A DNA stretch of 64,000 nucleotides from an uncultured Aquimarina sp. Lineage in GTDB: Bacteria; Bacteroidota; Bacteroidia; Flavobacteriales; Flavobacteriaceae. Shown here piece after piece: positions 55,365-64,000 of this stretch. The number at the start of each line of letters is the position of its first letter. Positions within the stretch are counted from its first letter, which is position 1. The DNA lies in contig NZ_CANLOZ010000009.1 in NCBI RefSeq assembly GCF_947492965.1, positions 87,862 through 151,861 on the forward strand, in the 5' to 3' direction. Under the pieces are notes generated by a model that was not told the origin of the DNA, ran no database searches, and worked only from the letters and a program-made list of their open reading frames with translations. The position numbers and the translations under genes are program-made.

Positions 55365-56843
55365 TTAAATTTTTCTGTTCGGTAATGTATGTTTTTTTAG
55401 GATTCGATATCCTTCTCTTTTCACCAATGCATCATCTCGCATTTTCCAGAGTGTATCGCTCGCTCTTTTCCTAGTACTATTCATTTCGACAATAGGATAT
55501 GGGTAATCTTTTCCTAATTCGAAATCATGAAATTGCTGTTCTAGTGGTGGCATTTTATAAGGTTCATGTATATAAGCAATTGGCAAATTGCTCAACTCTG
55601 GAACCCATTTTTTTATAAAAACACCTTCTGGATCATGGTCAATACTATTTTTTATGGGATTGTAAATCCTAAGCGTATTAATTCCCGTTTCTCCAGCCTG
55701 CATCTGAAGCTGAGGAAAATGAATACCTGGTTCAAAATCTAAAAACATACTGGATAAGTGAGCACTCGCCTCTTGCCATGGTTGCCAAAGATTATGCGTA
55801 AAAAAAGACACTACCAACGCACGCATTCTAAAATTTATATACCCAGTTTCCTTTAAACATCTCATACAAGCATCTACAAGAGGATAACCTGTCCTTCCCT
55901 CCTTCCAGGCAGCTTTGTATTCTTCTGATATTTGTTTTTTTAATTTCCGATATCCTTTATTAATACTTTCGAACTCCATGATATCTTCCATCTCAAATTT
56001 TTGTACAAAATGAACTTGCCATTGTAATCTGGAAGTAAAGGCATCTATTTGTTTTTTACTATCAGATGTGGCTCGTTGTTGAATAGCATATTGCCATACC
56101 TGTCGAATAGATAAGTTCCCCCAAGCCAAATATGGGGATAACCTACTACAACCTTTACGAGCTAATTCTGGTTTCGAAATATGAAAGCTATAATTCTTAT
56201 ACCTTCCTTTAAAAAAAGAAACTAAGTATTGATATGCTTTATTGGTACCTCCTTGTTGAAAATTAGTATCTGGTACCGTATCTAGGTTCTCGATATGAAA
56301 AACTTTCTCTAATTCACCTATTTTTTCTAATGAAATAAAACTATCAGGTTTCGGATTAAATTCAAATTGAGATTGATTCATGTAATGCTCACAATCGTCT
56401 CTCCAACTCTCTCTGTTTTTAAGACCTCTATGAATACCATTATTGTTATTTTCCACCCATTGAATCAAATTGTTTTTACAAAATCTCGAAAATGCTTTAT
56501 CTCTTTCATACGTCTTTCTTATTCCAGTTTCTTTATGAGAAAACACCTGATCTATTTTCCAAAATTGTTGTAGTGTTCCGATTGTATGAATAACTTCAGA
56601 AGAAACACATAGGACTTTTGTATCATATACTTTTAACTGTGTATTCAGATCAACTATAGACTGTTTAATAAAGTTCCAATGACGTTGACTATAGTGTTTA
56701 TCTTCTTTTAAAGAATTCTCAAAAACATACAACAACAACGTTGGCGAATCCGTCGCAATTGCGTTATAAACTGCCTCGTTATCTTGTAATCTAAGATCTC
56801 GTTTAAACCAAACTATATTTACATGTTCTTTATTAGTACTCAT
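55365..56843 (-). CDS. Photolyase/cryptochrome family protein with unusual FAD pocket
   Basis: 492 residues. The N-terminal antenna domain (WFKRDLRLQDNEA) and the C-terminal FAD domain (RLSPYLAWGNLSIRQVW, TGYPLVDACMRCLKETGYINFRMRALVVSFF) are complete. Where class I CPD photolyases have the WQW motif near FAD, this protein reads PQLQMQAGETGINTLRIYNP, so a tryptophan of the classical electron chain is absent. It may be a repair enzyme or a photoreceptor with another electron route. It overlaps the Fe-S photolyase gene by 11 bases. Confidence 0.85.
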   Translation of the reverse strand: MSTNKEHVNIVWFKRDLRLQDNEAVYNAIATDSPTLLLYVFENSLKEDKHYSQRHWNFIKQSIVDLNTQLKVYDTKVLCVSSEVIHTIGTLQQFWKIDQVFSHKETGIRKTYERDKAFSRFCKNNLIQWVENNNNGIHRGLKNRESWRDDCEHYMNQSQFEFNPKPDSFISLEKIGELEKVFHIENLDTVPDTNFQQGGTNKAYQYLVSFFKGRYKNYSFHISKPELARKGCSRLSPYLAWGNLSIRQVWQYAIQQRATSDSKKQIDAFTSRLQWQVHFVQKFEMEDIMEFESINKGYRKLKKQISEEYKAAWKEGRTGYPLVDACMRCLKETGYINFRMRALVVSFFTHNLWQPWQEASAHLSSMFLDFEPGIHFPQLQMQAGETGINTLRIYNPIKNSIDHDPEGVFIKKWVPELSNLPIAYIHEPYKMPPLEQQFHDFELGKDYPYPIVEMNSTRKRASDTLWKMRDDALVKREGYRILKKHTLPNRKI

Positions 56844-58368
56844 CAGGATTTGCTATTATATGATTAGCCCTGGCTTTTAATTTGTGTAGCTTTTCTTTAT
56901 CCATTTTATGCAAGAGATTCAACATCATGGACATTCGCTGGTTATTTTTGAAATATCCTTGCTTCTCATCTAAAAAATTCCAGTATAAAGCGTTAAAAGG
57001 ACACGCATCATCTTCATGTTTCTTAGATACTTTATACTCGCACGATTTACAATAGTTACTCATTTTATTGATATAACTACCACTGGATACATAAGGTTTG
57101 GTTGCGACCAAACCTCCATCTGCGAATTGACTCATTCCCCGAGTATTCGTAATCTCTACCCACTCGATAGCATCTATATAAATTCCTAGATACCATTGAT
57201 CCACTTCATCTGGATCGATCATGGTTAATAAGGCATAGTTTCCCGTAATCATTAATCGCTGAATATGATGTGCATACGAGTCATCTAAACTTTGCTGAAT
57301 GGCAGAACGTAAACAATTCATTTTGGTATTCGCTGTCCAATAAAAATCAGGGAGCTTATTTGCATTCTGAAGTTCGTTTAGGTTTTTGTAGGCTGGCATT
57401 TGACTCCAATACATTCCTCTCATATATTCTCGCCAACCTAAAATCTGCCTTACAAACCCTTCGACTTGCGATATATCAATTTCATCTTGTCTATCTCTCC
57501 AATATTCAATGACTTTAGTAATTACTTCCATTGGATGTAACATTTTGCTATTCATTGCAAAAGATAACCTACTATGAAATAAGTATTTTTCTTCTACATG
57601 CATTGCATCCTGATAGTCTCCGAAATACACTAATAAGTTTTCGCAGAAATAGGTAAGTAACGAAAGACATTCTTTCCTGGAAGTTGGCCAATTAAACTGT
57701 TTCGGGTCAATATTTCCAATAGTACTAACTTCACAATCATGAATTAGTTCGACAATCTTACTTACATCTTTTTTGAAATCTTTCTGACTAGGTATTTCCG
57801 GTTTTCCATTCCATTTTTTTCTATTACTATGATCAAAGTTCCATTTACCGCCTTCTGGGTCTTTTTTGGTAAGCATCATGATATCATATTTCTTGCGCAT
57901 ATCACGATAAAAATATTCCATGATATACTGCTTTTTACCTTCAAAAAAGTTAGCAAAATCAGTTCTGGAAGTCAAAAAGTGTTCCGTATCAAATACCTCA
58001 AACTCTATGGATAGAGTTTCACAAAACTCTTTTAACTGCATATCCAGTCGATACTCGTCAGGGAGTTGATATTCGAATTTAGTGATCCCATTATCCTTCA
58101 TTATCTGCTCTAAGTTACCAACTAAGTCTTGTTTATTTTTTTCATGATCTAGCTGGTAATAAACCACCTGTTTCCCTTGTTCTTCTAGCCAAGAAGAAAA
58201 GTTTCGCATACTACTAAAAAAACCAACAACTTTTTGAATATGATGTTTGGTGTAATCGGTTTCTTGTCTCATTTCTGCCATAAAGTAGCAAACATCATCT
58301 TGCACAGCTTCTTTGTACCAAGAATGCTCGTAATTTAACTGGTCGCCAAGTAGTAATCGTAATATCAT
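56833..58368 (-). CDS. Fe-S bacterial (6-4)-type photolyase/cryptochrome (PhrB-like)
   Basis: 511 residues of the iron-sulfur photolyase clade. It begins with LRLLLGDQLNYEHSW, typical of that clade, and has the four cluster cysteines C352, C440, C443 and C456 with the same spacing as known members (NYCKSCEYKV and DACPFNALYW). These enzymes repair (6-4) photoproducts with FAD, a 4Fe-4S cluster and a ribolumazine antenna. Starts 3 bases after the CRY-DASH gene. Confidence 0.92.
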   Translation of the reverse strand: MILRLLLGDQLNYEHSWYKEAVQDDVCYFMAEMRQETDYTKHHIQKVVGFFSSMRNFSSWLEEQGKQVVYYQLDHEKNKQDLVGNLEQIMKDNGITKFEYQLPDEYRLDMQLKEFCETLSIEFEVFDTEHFLTSRTDFANFFEGKKQYIMEYFYRDMRKKYDIMMLTKKDPEGGKWNFDHSNRKKWNGKPEIPSQKDFKKDVSKIVELIHDCEVSTIGNIDPKQFNWPTSRKECLSLLTYFCENLLVYFGDYQDAMHVEEKYLFHSRLSFAMNSKMLHPMEVITKVIEYWRDRQDEIDISQVEGFVRQILGWREYMRGMYWSQMPAYKNLNELQNANKLPDFYWTANTKMNCLRSAIQQSLDDSYAHHIQRLMITGNYALLTMIDPDEVDQWYLGIYIDAIEWVEITNTRGMSQFADGGLVATKPYVSSGSYINKMSNYCKSCEYKVSKKHEDDACPFNALYWNFLDEKQGYFKNNQRMSMMLNLLHKMDKEKLHKLKARANHIIANPDEY

Positions 58369-58371
58369 AGG

Positions 58372-59673
58372 TTAGAATAATGTAGGTTGAAGCCAAAGAT
58401 TTTGAAATTTTTGTTGTGGATCGTAACGTTCGGATTGGAGTTGGATATTAAATTTTCGATCTCTGGGGTCATTACCTACTCCTGCCACATATTGCCAGTT
58501 TCCGTAGTTACTATGCACATCATAATCTATTAAGGAAGATTCAAAATAAGAAGCTCCTATTCTCCAATCTAATTGTAATTCTTTTGCAAAATAAGAAGCT
58601 ACGTTTTGCCTCCCTCGATTGCTCATCCATCCCGTATGTAAAAGTTCGATCATATTTGCATTTACAAAAGGCTCTTTAGTTTCACCCTGAATCCATTGCT
58701 CAATCTTCTCTTGATTTTGAGACCAAGAATATTCTTTATGGAGTATGCCGTTTCTCTTAAACAAATCATTACCATGTTTTAGGGACACATACTTGAAAAA
58801 ATCTCTCCAAATCAATTCAAAAATCAGCCAATACGTACTTTGATTCTTTTCGATCTCTTTCTCATAATCACGCACCCGATGATAAATAGTACGCGCGGAA
58901 ATAGAACCATTAGCTAACCATGCGGAAAGTTTAGAACTATAATCAGTTCCCAATAAACCGTTTCTAGTTTTCTTGTAATATGAAAGCTTATGGGTTTTCC
59001 AAAAATAGGATTGTATCCTTTTTAATACTGCGCTTTCTCCTCCAAGGAAAGGAAATGCCGTTCTTGAGTCAACCTCAAAAGTTTTGAATCCTAGATCCTC
59101 CAAAACGGGTATCTTGGTTTCATTTTCTATTAAATTATCTGGTTCTAATCCTGAAATATCAACTTCACTTGCAACCTGTACATATTTTTCACATTTTTTT
59201 CTAAAGACAGTAAACACTTTGGGGACTGCCTGAATATCAAAAGGGATATCCTGTGGATCAAATAAAAACTGATCGTAAGAAGTTACCCAATCTATATCTT
59301 GACTTTTCGTTGCATTCCTTACCGTTTTGTATGTATCTGTTTCTTCTGTTGTCCACTCTTCTTGGCTATAGATTGTATTTACCTCATAATCTTCAATTAA
59401 ATTAGGAATTACATCCTCAGGTTTCTTCGTATAAACTAAAAGGGAAATATTTTTTTTGAGTAGATTTTCTCGTAAATCATTCACCGACTCAATAAGAAAC
59501 TTCGCGCGATACTTTCCAGATTTCTTGAATCCGAATTGACCCACCTCGAATAATCGTGGATCAAAACAAAAGATGCCGATTACACGATCATTTTCATTAG
59601 TAGCTTTATACAAGGAGGTGTTATCAAAAACTCTTAAATCATTTCTAAACCAAACCAAACCTGTTCGTTTCAT
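58372..59673 (-). CDS. cry: Cryptochrome DASH
   Basis: 433 residues with the CRY-DASH layout: GLVWFRNDLRVFDN at the start, GGESAVLKRIQSYFW, MSNRGRQNVASYF, and the clade signature NWQYVAGVGNDPRDRKFN. It binds FAD and usually MTHF, and repairs CPDs in single-stranded DNA. The C-terminal tail is short. Its stop is 3 bases before the Fe-S photolyase gene. Confidence 0.94.
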   Translation of the reverse strand: MKRTGLVWFRNDLRVFDNTSLYKATNENDRVIGIFCFDPRLFEVGQFGFKKSGKYRAKFLIESVNDLRENLLKKNISLLVYTKKPEDVIPNLIEDYEVNTIYSQEEWTTEETDTYKTVRNATKSQDIDWVTSYDQFLFDPQDIPFDIQAVPKVFTVFRKKCEKYVQVASEVDISGLEPDNLIENETKIPVLEDLGFKTFEVDSRTAFPFLGGESAVLKRIQSYFWKTHKLSYYKKTRNGLLGTDYSSKLSAWLANGSISARTIYHRVRDYEKEIEKNQSTYWLIFELIWRDFFKYVSLKHGNDLFKRNGILHKEYSWSQNQEKIEQWIQGETKEPFVNANMIELLHTGWMSNRGRQNVASYFAKELQLDWRIGASYFESSLIDYDVHSNYGNWQYVAGVGNDPRDRKFNIQLQSERYDPQQKFQNLWLQPTLF

Positions 59674-59689
59674 GTATTCCTTTTGTTTT

Positions 59690-59833
59690 TTAACCTTTTA
59701 CTTTATTTCTATTATTTCTACAACGCACACTACAATATTGCACCTCTTCCCATACTTTTTCCCATTTCTTTCTCCATGTAAATGGCCTTTCACAGACCTT
59801 ACAATTTTTTGTTGGGAGATGAGATTTTTTCAT
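59690..59833 (-). CDS. DUF2256 small zinc-finger protein
   Basis: 47 residues, ATG at 59831-59833, stop at 59690-59692. The protein carries CKVCERPFTWRKKW and VQYCSVRC, i.e. two CxxC/CxxxC pairs for zinc and the RPFxWRKKW core of DUF2256. It lies 16 bases before the CRY-DASH start. Too short for most gene callers. Function unknown; it may bind nucleic acid or a photolyase. Confidence 0.88.
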   Translation of the reverse strand: MKKSHLPTKNCKVCERPFTWRKKWEKVWEEVQYCSVRCRNNRNKVKG

Positions 59834-59936
59834 ATAAATATTTTGTTTAATAAAATTACAAAATACTTAAACAAAAAAATAATCAGAATACAACTTTAAC
59901 AGGATATAAGGAAATGTTTGAAAAAACCGATTAACC

Positions 59937-60350
59937 TTATTTCAGAGATTGAAAGAGCGTACAAATGAATATGCATGTCCACACAACTGTTCTGAGCCAG
60001 TTGTTTCTAATCAACTTAACTATTACCTCATCATTGCCTGTATTATCAGCAATTTGATTGTGCATTGGCACAAATTGAAAAAAAGTAGAAAACCACACTA
60101 ATGCCACTAACAGTATATGGAAAATATTTAGCAAAGAATAAGGTCCTAGCAACCTGATAAAGCTGGTCACAATTTGCCCCAACATTAGAGGCATAACGAT
60201 CATACCAATTCTGAAGGCGTAAATCCTATGCCAATTAACAAGATTATTAATATTGTAGTATTTAAAACTAGGATAAACTATTAACTGTACAATCCATATA
60301 AGAATTACTAACCCAAAATCTAACAACAACTGAATTTCGAGAAGATTCAT
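59937..60350 (-). CDS. Four-helix membrane protein of unknown function
   Basis: 137 residues, four hydrophobic helices (about 8-26, 48-68, 75-93, 115-133) and a conserved-looking QFVPMHNQIADN loop. No family recognised with certainty. It starts directly after the flavin reductase-like gene (no spacer), so the two are made together. A link to light repair rests on operon position only. Confidence 0.75.
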   Translation of the reverse strand: MNLLEIQLLLDFGLVILIWIVQLIVYPSFKYYNINNLVNWHRIYAFRIGMIVMPLMLGQIVTSFIRLLGPYSLLNIFHILLVALVWFSTFFQFVPMHNQIADNTGNDEVIVKLIRNNWLRTVVWTCIFICTLFQSLK

Positions 60351-60983
60351 TTAATTAAAATCTGGCATTTCGGATACTCTTACATAAGGAAACTCTTCTA
60401 TTTTATTTAGGCTGTAATAGGAATTCAACCCAGAAATACCAACAGTATCCATACTACTTAAATCAAGGTCATCGTTATGTTGAAATATCTCCTCTGGTAG
60501 TATTAGATGATCTATTTCTCCTATCATTAAAATAGTCCCATTAATAGCTATATCAATAGATTCCACAAACCGCAAACCAATTTTTAGATTACTTTCCTTT
60601 ACGAAAGGAGCCTCAAAATCATTAATAAATTCTTCTGTTAAACCACATCTGTCAAATTCTGATTCTTTACTATCCAATTTTGCCGAAGTATAATGTGCTT
60701 TTTTTACAAAAGACTTATGCACATGGTTAATCGTATAACAGTTATTCTGCAGAATATTATCATAGGTGTGTCTGGGAACATCACCAACGGGCCTCATAAT
60801 AAAACCCATTAACGCAGGATCACTCCCTAAATGCACTACTGAACTAAAAATAGCCACATTACTTACGCCATCATTATTTATAGTACCAATTAGATTTGCA
60901 GGTTTGATTCCGGATACAGCATTAATTATTTTTAAACGCTTTACGCGCTCCATTTTCTTAATTTGTTCCTTTGTATAATGCAT
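60351..60983 (-). CDS. Flavin reductase-like FMN-binding split-barrel protein
   Basis: 210 residues. The flavin-binding core is visible as ANLIGTINNDGVSNVAIFSS and the PRHTYDNI helix, as in flavin reductase-like proteins. It probably binds FMN. In this operon it might supply reduced flavin to the photolyases, an inference from context. 33 bases downstream of folE. Confidence 0.85.
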   Translation of the reverse strand: MHYTKEQIKKMERVKRLKIINAVSGIKPANLIGTINNDGVSNVAIFSSVVHLGSDPALMGFIMRPVGDVPRHTYDNILQNNCYTINHVHKSFVKKAHYTSAKLDSKESEFDRCGLTEEFINDFEAPFVKESNLKIGLRFVESIDIAINGTILMIGEIDHLILPEEIFQHNDDLDLSSMDTVGISGLNSYYSLNKIEEFPYVRVSEMPDFN

Positions 60984-61016
60984 ATGGATAGTTATAAAAC
61001 CGAATTTTAAACCTGA

Positions 61017-61715
61017 TTAGTTATTTAAATAATTCTGAAGCTCTGCTATTTTCTCTGGACTATTAAATGCACCTCCATAATACGTTGTTACTGTTGCAGA
61101 GGTATCATCTTTTACCCCTCTAGAAGAAACACAAAGGTGTTTTGCATCAATAATTACAGCGACGTCTTCAGTTTGTAAAACTTCTCTTAGCTCCATAGCT
61201 ATTTGATTTGTAAGACGTTCCTGTACTTGCGGTCTTTTTGCATAATACTGAACAATTCTATTTAATTTTGATAAACCAATAACTTTTCCTGAAGAAATAT
61301 ATGCAACATGAGCCGTTCCTATAATAGGAACAAAATGATGTTCACAATTAGAATAAAAAGTAATATTCTTTTCTACGAGCATTTGCTCATATTTATATTT
61401 ATTATCAAACAGCGCTACTTTTGGTTTGTTTTTAGGATCTAAACCTGAGAAAATTTCTTCTATATACATTTTAGCAACACGATCAGGAGTACCTCGCAAC
61501 GAGTCATCAGTAAGATCTAATCCCATTACCTCCATTATCTCCCGAAACAAATAAGAGATCTTTTCTTTCTTCTCTTCATCTGTAATATCAAAAGCATCTT
61601 CTTTCATTGGAGTTTCCATACCTGTACTGATATGATCATCTCCAATTTCATCAATGGAAAACCCATTTAGACCATGTCCATTTGTCTCTATCAATGTTTC
61701 TACTCCTATTTTCAT
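61017..61715 (-). CDS. folE: GTP cyclohydrolase I
   Basis: 232 residues. The zinc and substrate residues are in SNCEHHFVPIIG and HLCVSSRGVKD, and the GLSKLNRIVQYYAKRPQVQERLT segment is canonical. It makes dihydroneopterin triphosphate, the first step to folates, including the MTHF antenna of photolyases. It is probably the first gene of the ten-gene minus-strand run. Confidence 0.95.
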   Translation of the reverse strand: MKIGVETLIETNGHGLNGFSIDEIGDDHISTGMETPMKEDAFDITDEEKKEKISYLFREIMEVMGLDLTDDSLRGTPDRVAKMYIEEIFSGLDPKNKPKVALFDNKYKYEQMLVEKNITFYSNCEHHFVPIIGTAHVAYISSGKVIGLSKLNRIVQYYAKRPQVQERLTNQIAMELREVLQTEDVAVIIDAKHLCVSSRGVKDDTSATVTTYYGGAFNSPEKIAELQNYLNN

Positions 61716-62100
61716 TTAAATTTTATAGTGTTTGTTGAAAATATAAAAGCATATATACTCATCCATTTTCAAATTAAAATTTATTTTTCATTCAAATTTA
61801 CAAAACTGTTTAACTTTTACAGCTATTTATTAAACAATAATTAACATATATTTTTATAACCTTCAAAAATTAAGAAAATCTTGTGATTCGTTTTATCTTA
61901 TCCTATTCAATTTTCGTGCCTTTAATTTGTGCAGTTAAGAGTTTGTTGTATTTTTGACATCTGTTTTTGAATAAATTATCATGATTTATTTATTTTCAGA
62001 GCCCCAGATATATTTAAAACTTCCCACCTAACATTGGCAATAATTTGTATTATTTTTGCCGCATTTAAACGCATGTATCTTTTAACCAAAAACTCTTTTA
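61716..62100. other. Divergent promoter region between folE and the M61 gene
   Basis: 385 bases without a gene. It separates two divergent transcripts. A clear TATTTTTG box for the M61 gene is at 62051-62058. The folE promoter could not be fixed. Confidence 0.5.
62051..62058 (+). promoter_or_regulatory. -7 box for the M61 peptidase gene
   Basis: TATTTTTG, matching TAnnTTTG, 42 bases before the ATG. Confidence 0.5.
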
Positions 62101-63909
62101 ATGAAGTCTTTTAGATTTTTCTTTTTACTTTTATTTCTATTCTGTATTTCTTTCGGCTATTCTCAAGTAAGAAATGAATACCAAATTTCTTTTGATAATG
62201 CTGTACATCATGAAGCTGAGATCAGCGCTAAATTTACTAATTTAGAAAGTGGCACTATTTCGTTAAGAATGAGTAGAACATCGCCGGGAAGATACGCGCT
62301 TCATGAATTTGCTAAAAATGTTTATAATGTCAAAATAACCGACAGTAAAGGTAAAGATGTCACCGTAACTAGACCTAATCCTTACCAATGGGATGTTTCT
62401 GGACATGATGGCACCATAAACCTGTCATACACCTTATTTGCCGATCGTGCTGATGGCACATACTCACAGATAAACGAGACACATGCGCATCTTAATATGC
62501 CCGCTACCTTTATGTATATCCCTACATTAAAAGATAGGCCAATAGAAGTAACTTATTTGGTAAGAGAGGATCTAAACTGGAAAGTTGCTACCCAACTAAT
62601 CCCATTAGGAGGAAACAAATTCCTAGCACCTAACCTACAATATTTTATGGATAGCCCTGCTGGAATTAGCAATCATACAGTCAAAGAATTTAAAGTACCA
62701 GCTGCCGGGACTGAATACACTATAAAATTAGCACTCCTACATCCGGGCACAGAAGAGGAAGCTGATCAATACTTTGAACAAATAAAAAAAATCGTAGAAC
62801 AAACAAAAGCTATCTATGGAGATTATCCGAATTTTGATTATGGAGAATACACTTTTATTGCCAGCTACATGCCTACTGTTTCGGGTGACGGAATGGAACA
62901 TCGTAACTCTACAATCTTAACTAGCACTAGAAGCCTAGCAGATGGAGGTATGGAAAAAAACATAGGTACAGTAGCTCATGAGTTTTTTCATGCTTGGAAT
63001 GTGGAGCGAATTCGTCCAATTTCCTTAGAACCTTTTGATTTTGAAAATGTAAACATGTCTGGTGAACTTTGGTTTGCAGAAGGATTTACAAGTTATTATA
63101 CCAATTTAATTTTATGTAGAGCAGGTATTATCACTCCGGACCAGTATATTGATAGCTTAAGTAAGACCTATAATTATGTATGGAACTCTCCTGCACTTCA
63201 ATATTTCAATCCAATAGAAATGAGTTATCAGGCTCCTTTTGTAGATGCTGCAACTTCTATGGACCCAACCAATAGAGAAAACACATTTGTATCCTATTAT
63301 TCTTATGGAAGTATGCTTGGATTAGCTTTAGATCTTTCTCTTAGAGATAAAGACGATCTTAACTTGGATGACTACCTAAAACTTGTCTGGACAAAATATG
63401 GAAAAACAGAAATTCCGTATACTATAGAAAATCTATTCTTTACCTTAAGAGAATATGCAGGAGAATCTTTTGCTGATGATTTCTTTGAAAAGTATATTTT
63501 CGACAGTCAGATTCCGGATTTTAAAAAACTATTAGGTTCTGTAGCGATATATCCTAAAACTAATGCTAAGAAAGCCTATTTAGGGGTAGATGTTACTTTT
63601 GATGACAATGATAACGCCGTAGTTTCTAAATATGTAAAAAAAGGAACACCAGCATATACTGCAGGTATCGCTAAAGGAGATGTGATCGTTGCTATAGACA
63701 ACAAATCATTCTCTGACCTTGGTACTTTTAACGATGTCATTAGTAAATACAAACCAGGAAAAAAGGCAACATTTATATACAGAAGACTTGGAGAAGAGAA
63801 AAAAGCTTTGATAAGATTTGGTGTTGATCCTGAGGTGGTGATCACTCAATTTTCGAAACCAAGTAAAAAAGCCTTATTAAAACGAGAAAACTGGTTGAAA
63901 GCAAAATAA
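62101..63909 (+). CDS. M61 glycyl aminopeptidase family protein with PDZ domain
   Basis: 602 residues with a signal peptide (cut after about residue 22). An N-terminal beta domain precedes the peptidase domain with the zinc motif HEFFHAWN and the downstream glutamate in LWFAEGFTSYY. A PDZ domain (about 495-585, AYLGVDVTFDDND, KKGTPAYTAGIAKGDVI) ends the protein. No T9SS domain, so it is probably periplasmic. Confidence 0.93.
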   Translation: MKSFRFFFLLLFLFCISFGYSQVRNEYQISFDNAVHHEAEISAKFTNLESGTISLRMSRTSPGRYALHEFAKNVYNVKITDSKGKDVTVTRPNPYQWDVSGHDGTINLSYTLFADRADGTYSQINETHAHLNMPATFMYIPTLKDRPIEVTYLVREDLNWKVATQLIPLGGNKFLAPNLQYFMDSPAGISNHTVKEFKVPAAGTEYTIKLALLHPGTEEEADQYFEQIKKIVEQTKAIYGDYPNFDYGEYTFIASYMPTVSGDGMEHRNSTILTSTRSLADGGMEKNIGTVAHEFFHAWNVERIRPISLEPFDFENVNMSGELWFAEGFTSYYTNLILCRAGIITPDQYIDSLSKTYNYVWNSPALQYFNPIEMSYQAPFVDAATSMDPTNRENTFVSYYSYGSMLGLALDLSLRDKDDLNLDDYLKLVWTKYGKTEIPYTIENLFFTLREYAGESFADDFFEKYIFDSQIPDFKKLLGSVAIYPKTNAKKAYLGVDVTFDDNDNAVVSKYVKKGTPAYTAGIAKGDVIVAIDNKSFSDLGTFNDVISKYKPGKKATFIYRRLGEEKKALIRFGVDPEVVITQFSKPSKKALLKRENWLKAK

Positions 63910-63970
63910 TTTTCTTTTAACTTTGAGTCGTCCTAAAATAGGTTGACAATTTTACAAGATTTTATTTAAT

Positions 63971-63999
63971 CCCTTGAAGCTAGCTTCAAGGGGTTTTTT
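63971..63999 (+). terminator. Terminator after the M61 gene
   Basis: CCCTTGAA, loop GCTAGC, TTCAAGGG, followed by a run of T, 61 bases after the stop. Confidence 0.85.
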
Positions 64000-64000
64000 G

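Overview
The window is AT-rich DNA from a marine member of the Bacteroidota, most likely a Flavobacteriaceae close to Aquimarina or its relatives. This is inferred from SusC/SusD pairs, type IX secretion (T9SS) C-terminal sorting domains, TAnnTTTG promoter boxes, bacillithiol synthesis and the family-typical order tpx-dgkA-ftsK-lolA-lptF-ribB. No similarity search was possible, so the genus is a guess.

Region 1 (1-26053, minus strand). A truncated surface protein with a fascin-like beta-trefoil domain leads into a polysaccharide utilisation locus for beta-1,3-glucan (laminarin type). In transcription order it holds a sodium/solute symporter, a membrane-anchored propeller regulator with a LuxR-type DNA-binding end, SusC, SusD, a surface glycan-binding lipoprotein, a lipoprotein GH16, a GH3 beta-glucosidase, a second lipoprotein GH16, a large modular GH16 and a GH81. 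The two large enzymes carry T9SS sorting domains and share an 818-bp, roughly 96% identical module cassette. The inferred flow is endo-cleavage outside the cell, capture and import by SusCD, periplasmic trimming by GH16/GH3, and sugar uptake by the symporter, with the propeller protein sensing oligosaccharide.

Region 2 (26198-33141). Cytochrome c maturation (CcsBA), a DUF2520 dehydrogenase-like protein, KdsC, RdgB and a CPBP membrane protein are followed by a gene-free kilobase. That kilobase holds three tandem units, each with a minus-strand promoter box, C-rich segments and a GCCTC/GAGGC terminator. They look like three related small RNA genes.

Region 3 (33142-52782). NhaC antiporter, a divergent subtilase lipoprotein, thioesterase, nitroreductase, secreted thioredoxin, a DegT aminotransferase, then the minus-strand housekeeping run tpx-dgkA-ftsK-lolA-lptF-ribB. 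A peroxiredoxin/thioredoxin/small-protein operon, a hybrid histidine kinase, a trans-sulfuration enzyme and BshB1 follow.

Region 4 (52842-64000). tRNA-His, an M28 peptidase and tRNA-Ser precede a compact minus-strand run of ten genes: folE, a flavin reductase-like protein, a four-helix membrane protein, a 47-residue DUF2256 zinc protein, CRY-DASH, an Fe-S (6-4)-type photolyase, a third photolyase-like protein, a DUF2805/TIGR03643 protein and a DUF2452 protein (nine on close spacing, with folE as the probable first gene). It reads as a light-repair/photoreception operon with its own cofactor supply. An M61 peptidase with a PDZ domain closes the window.
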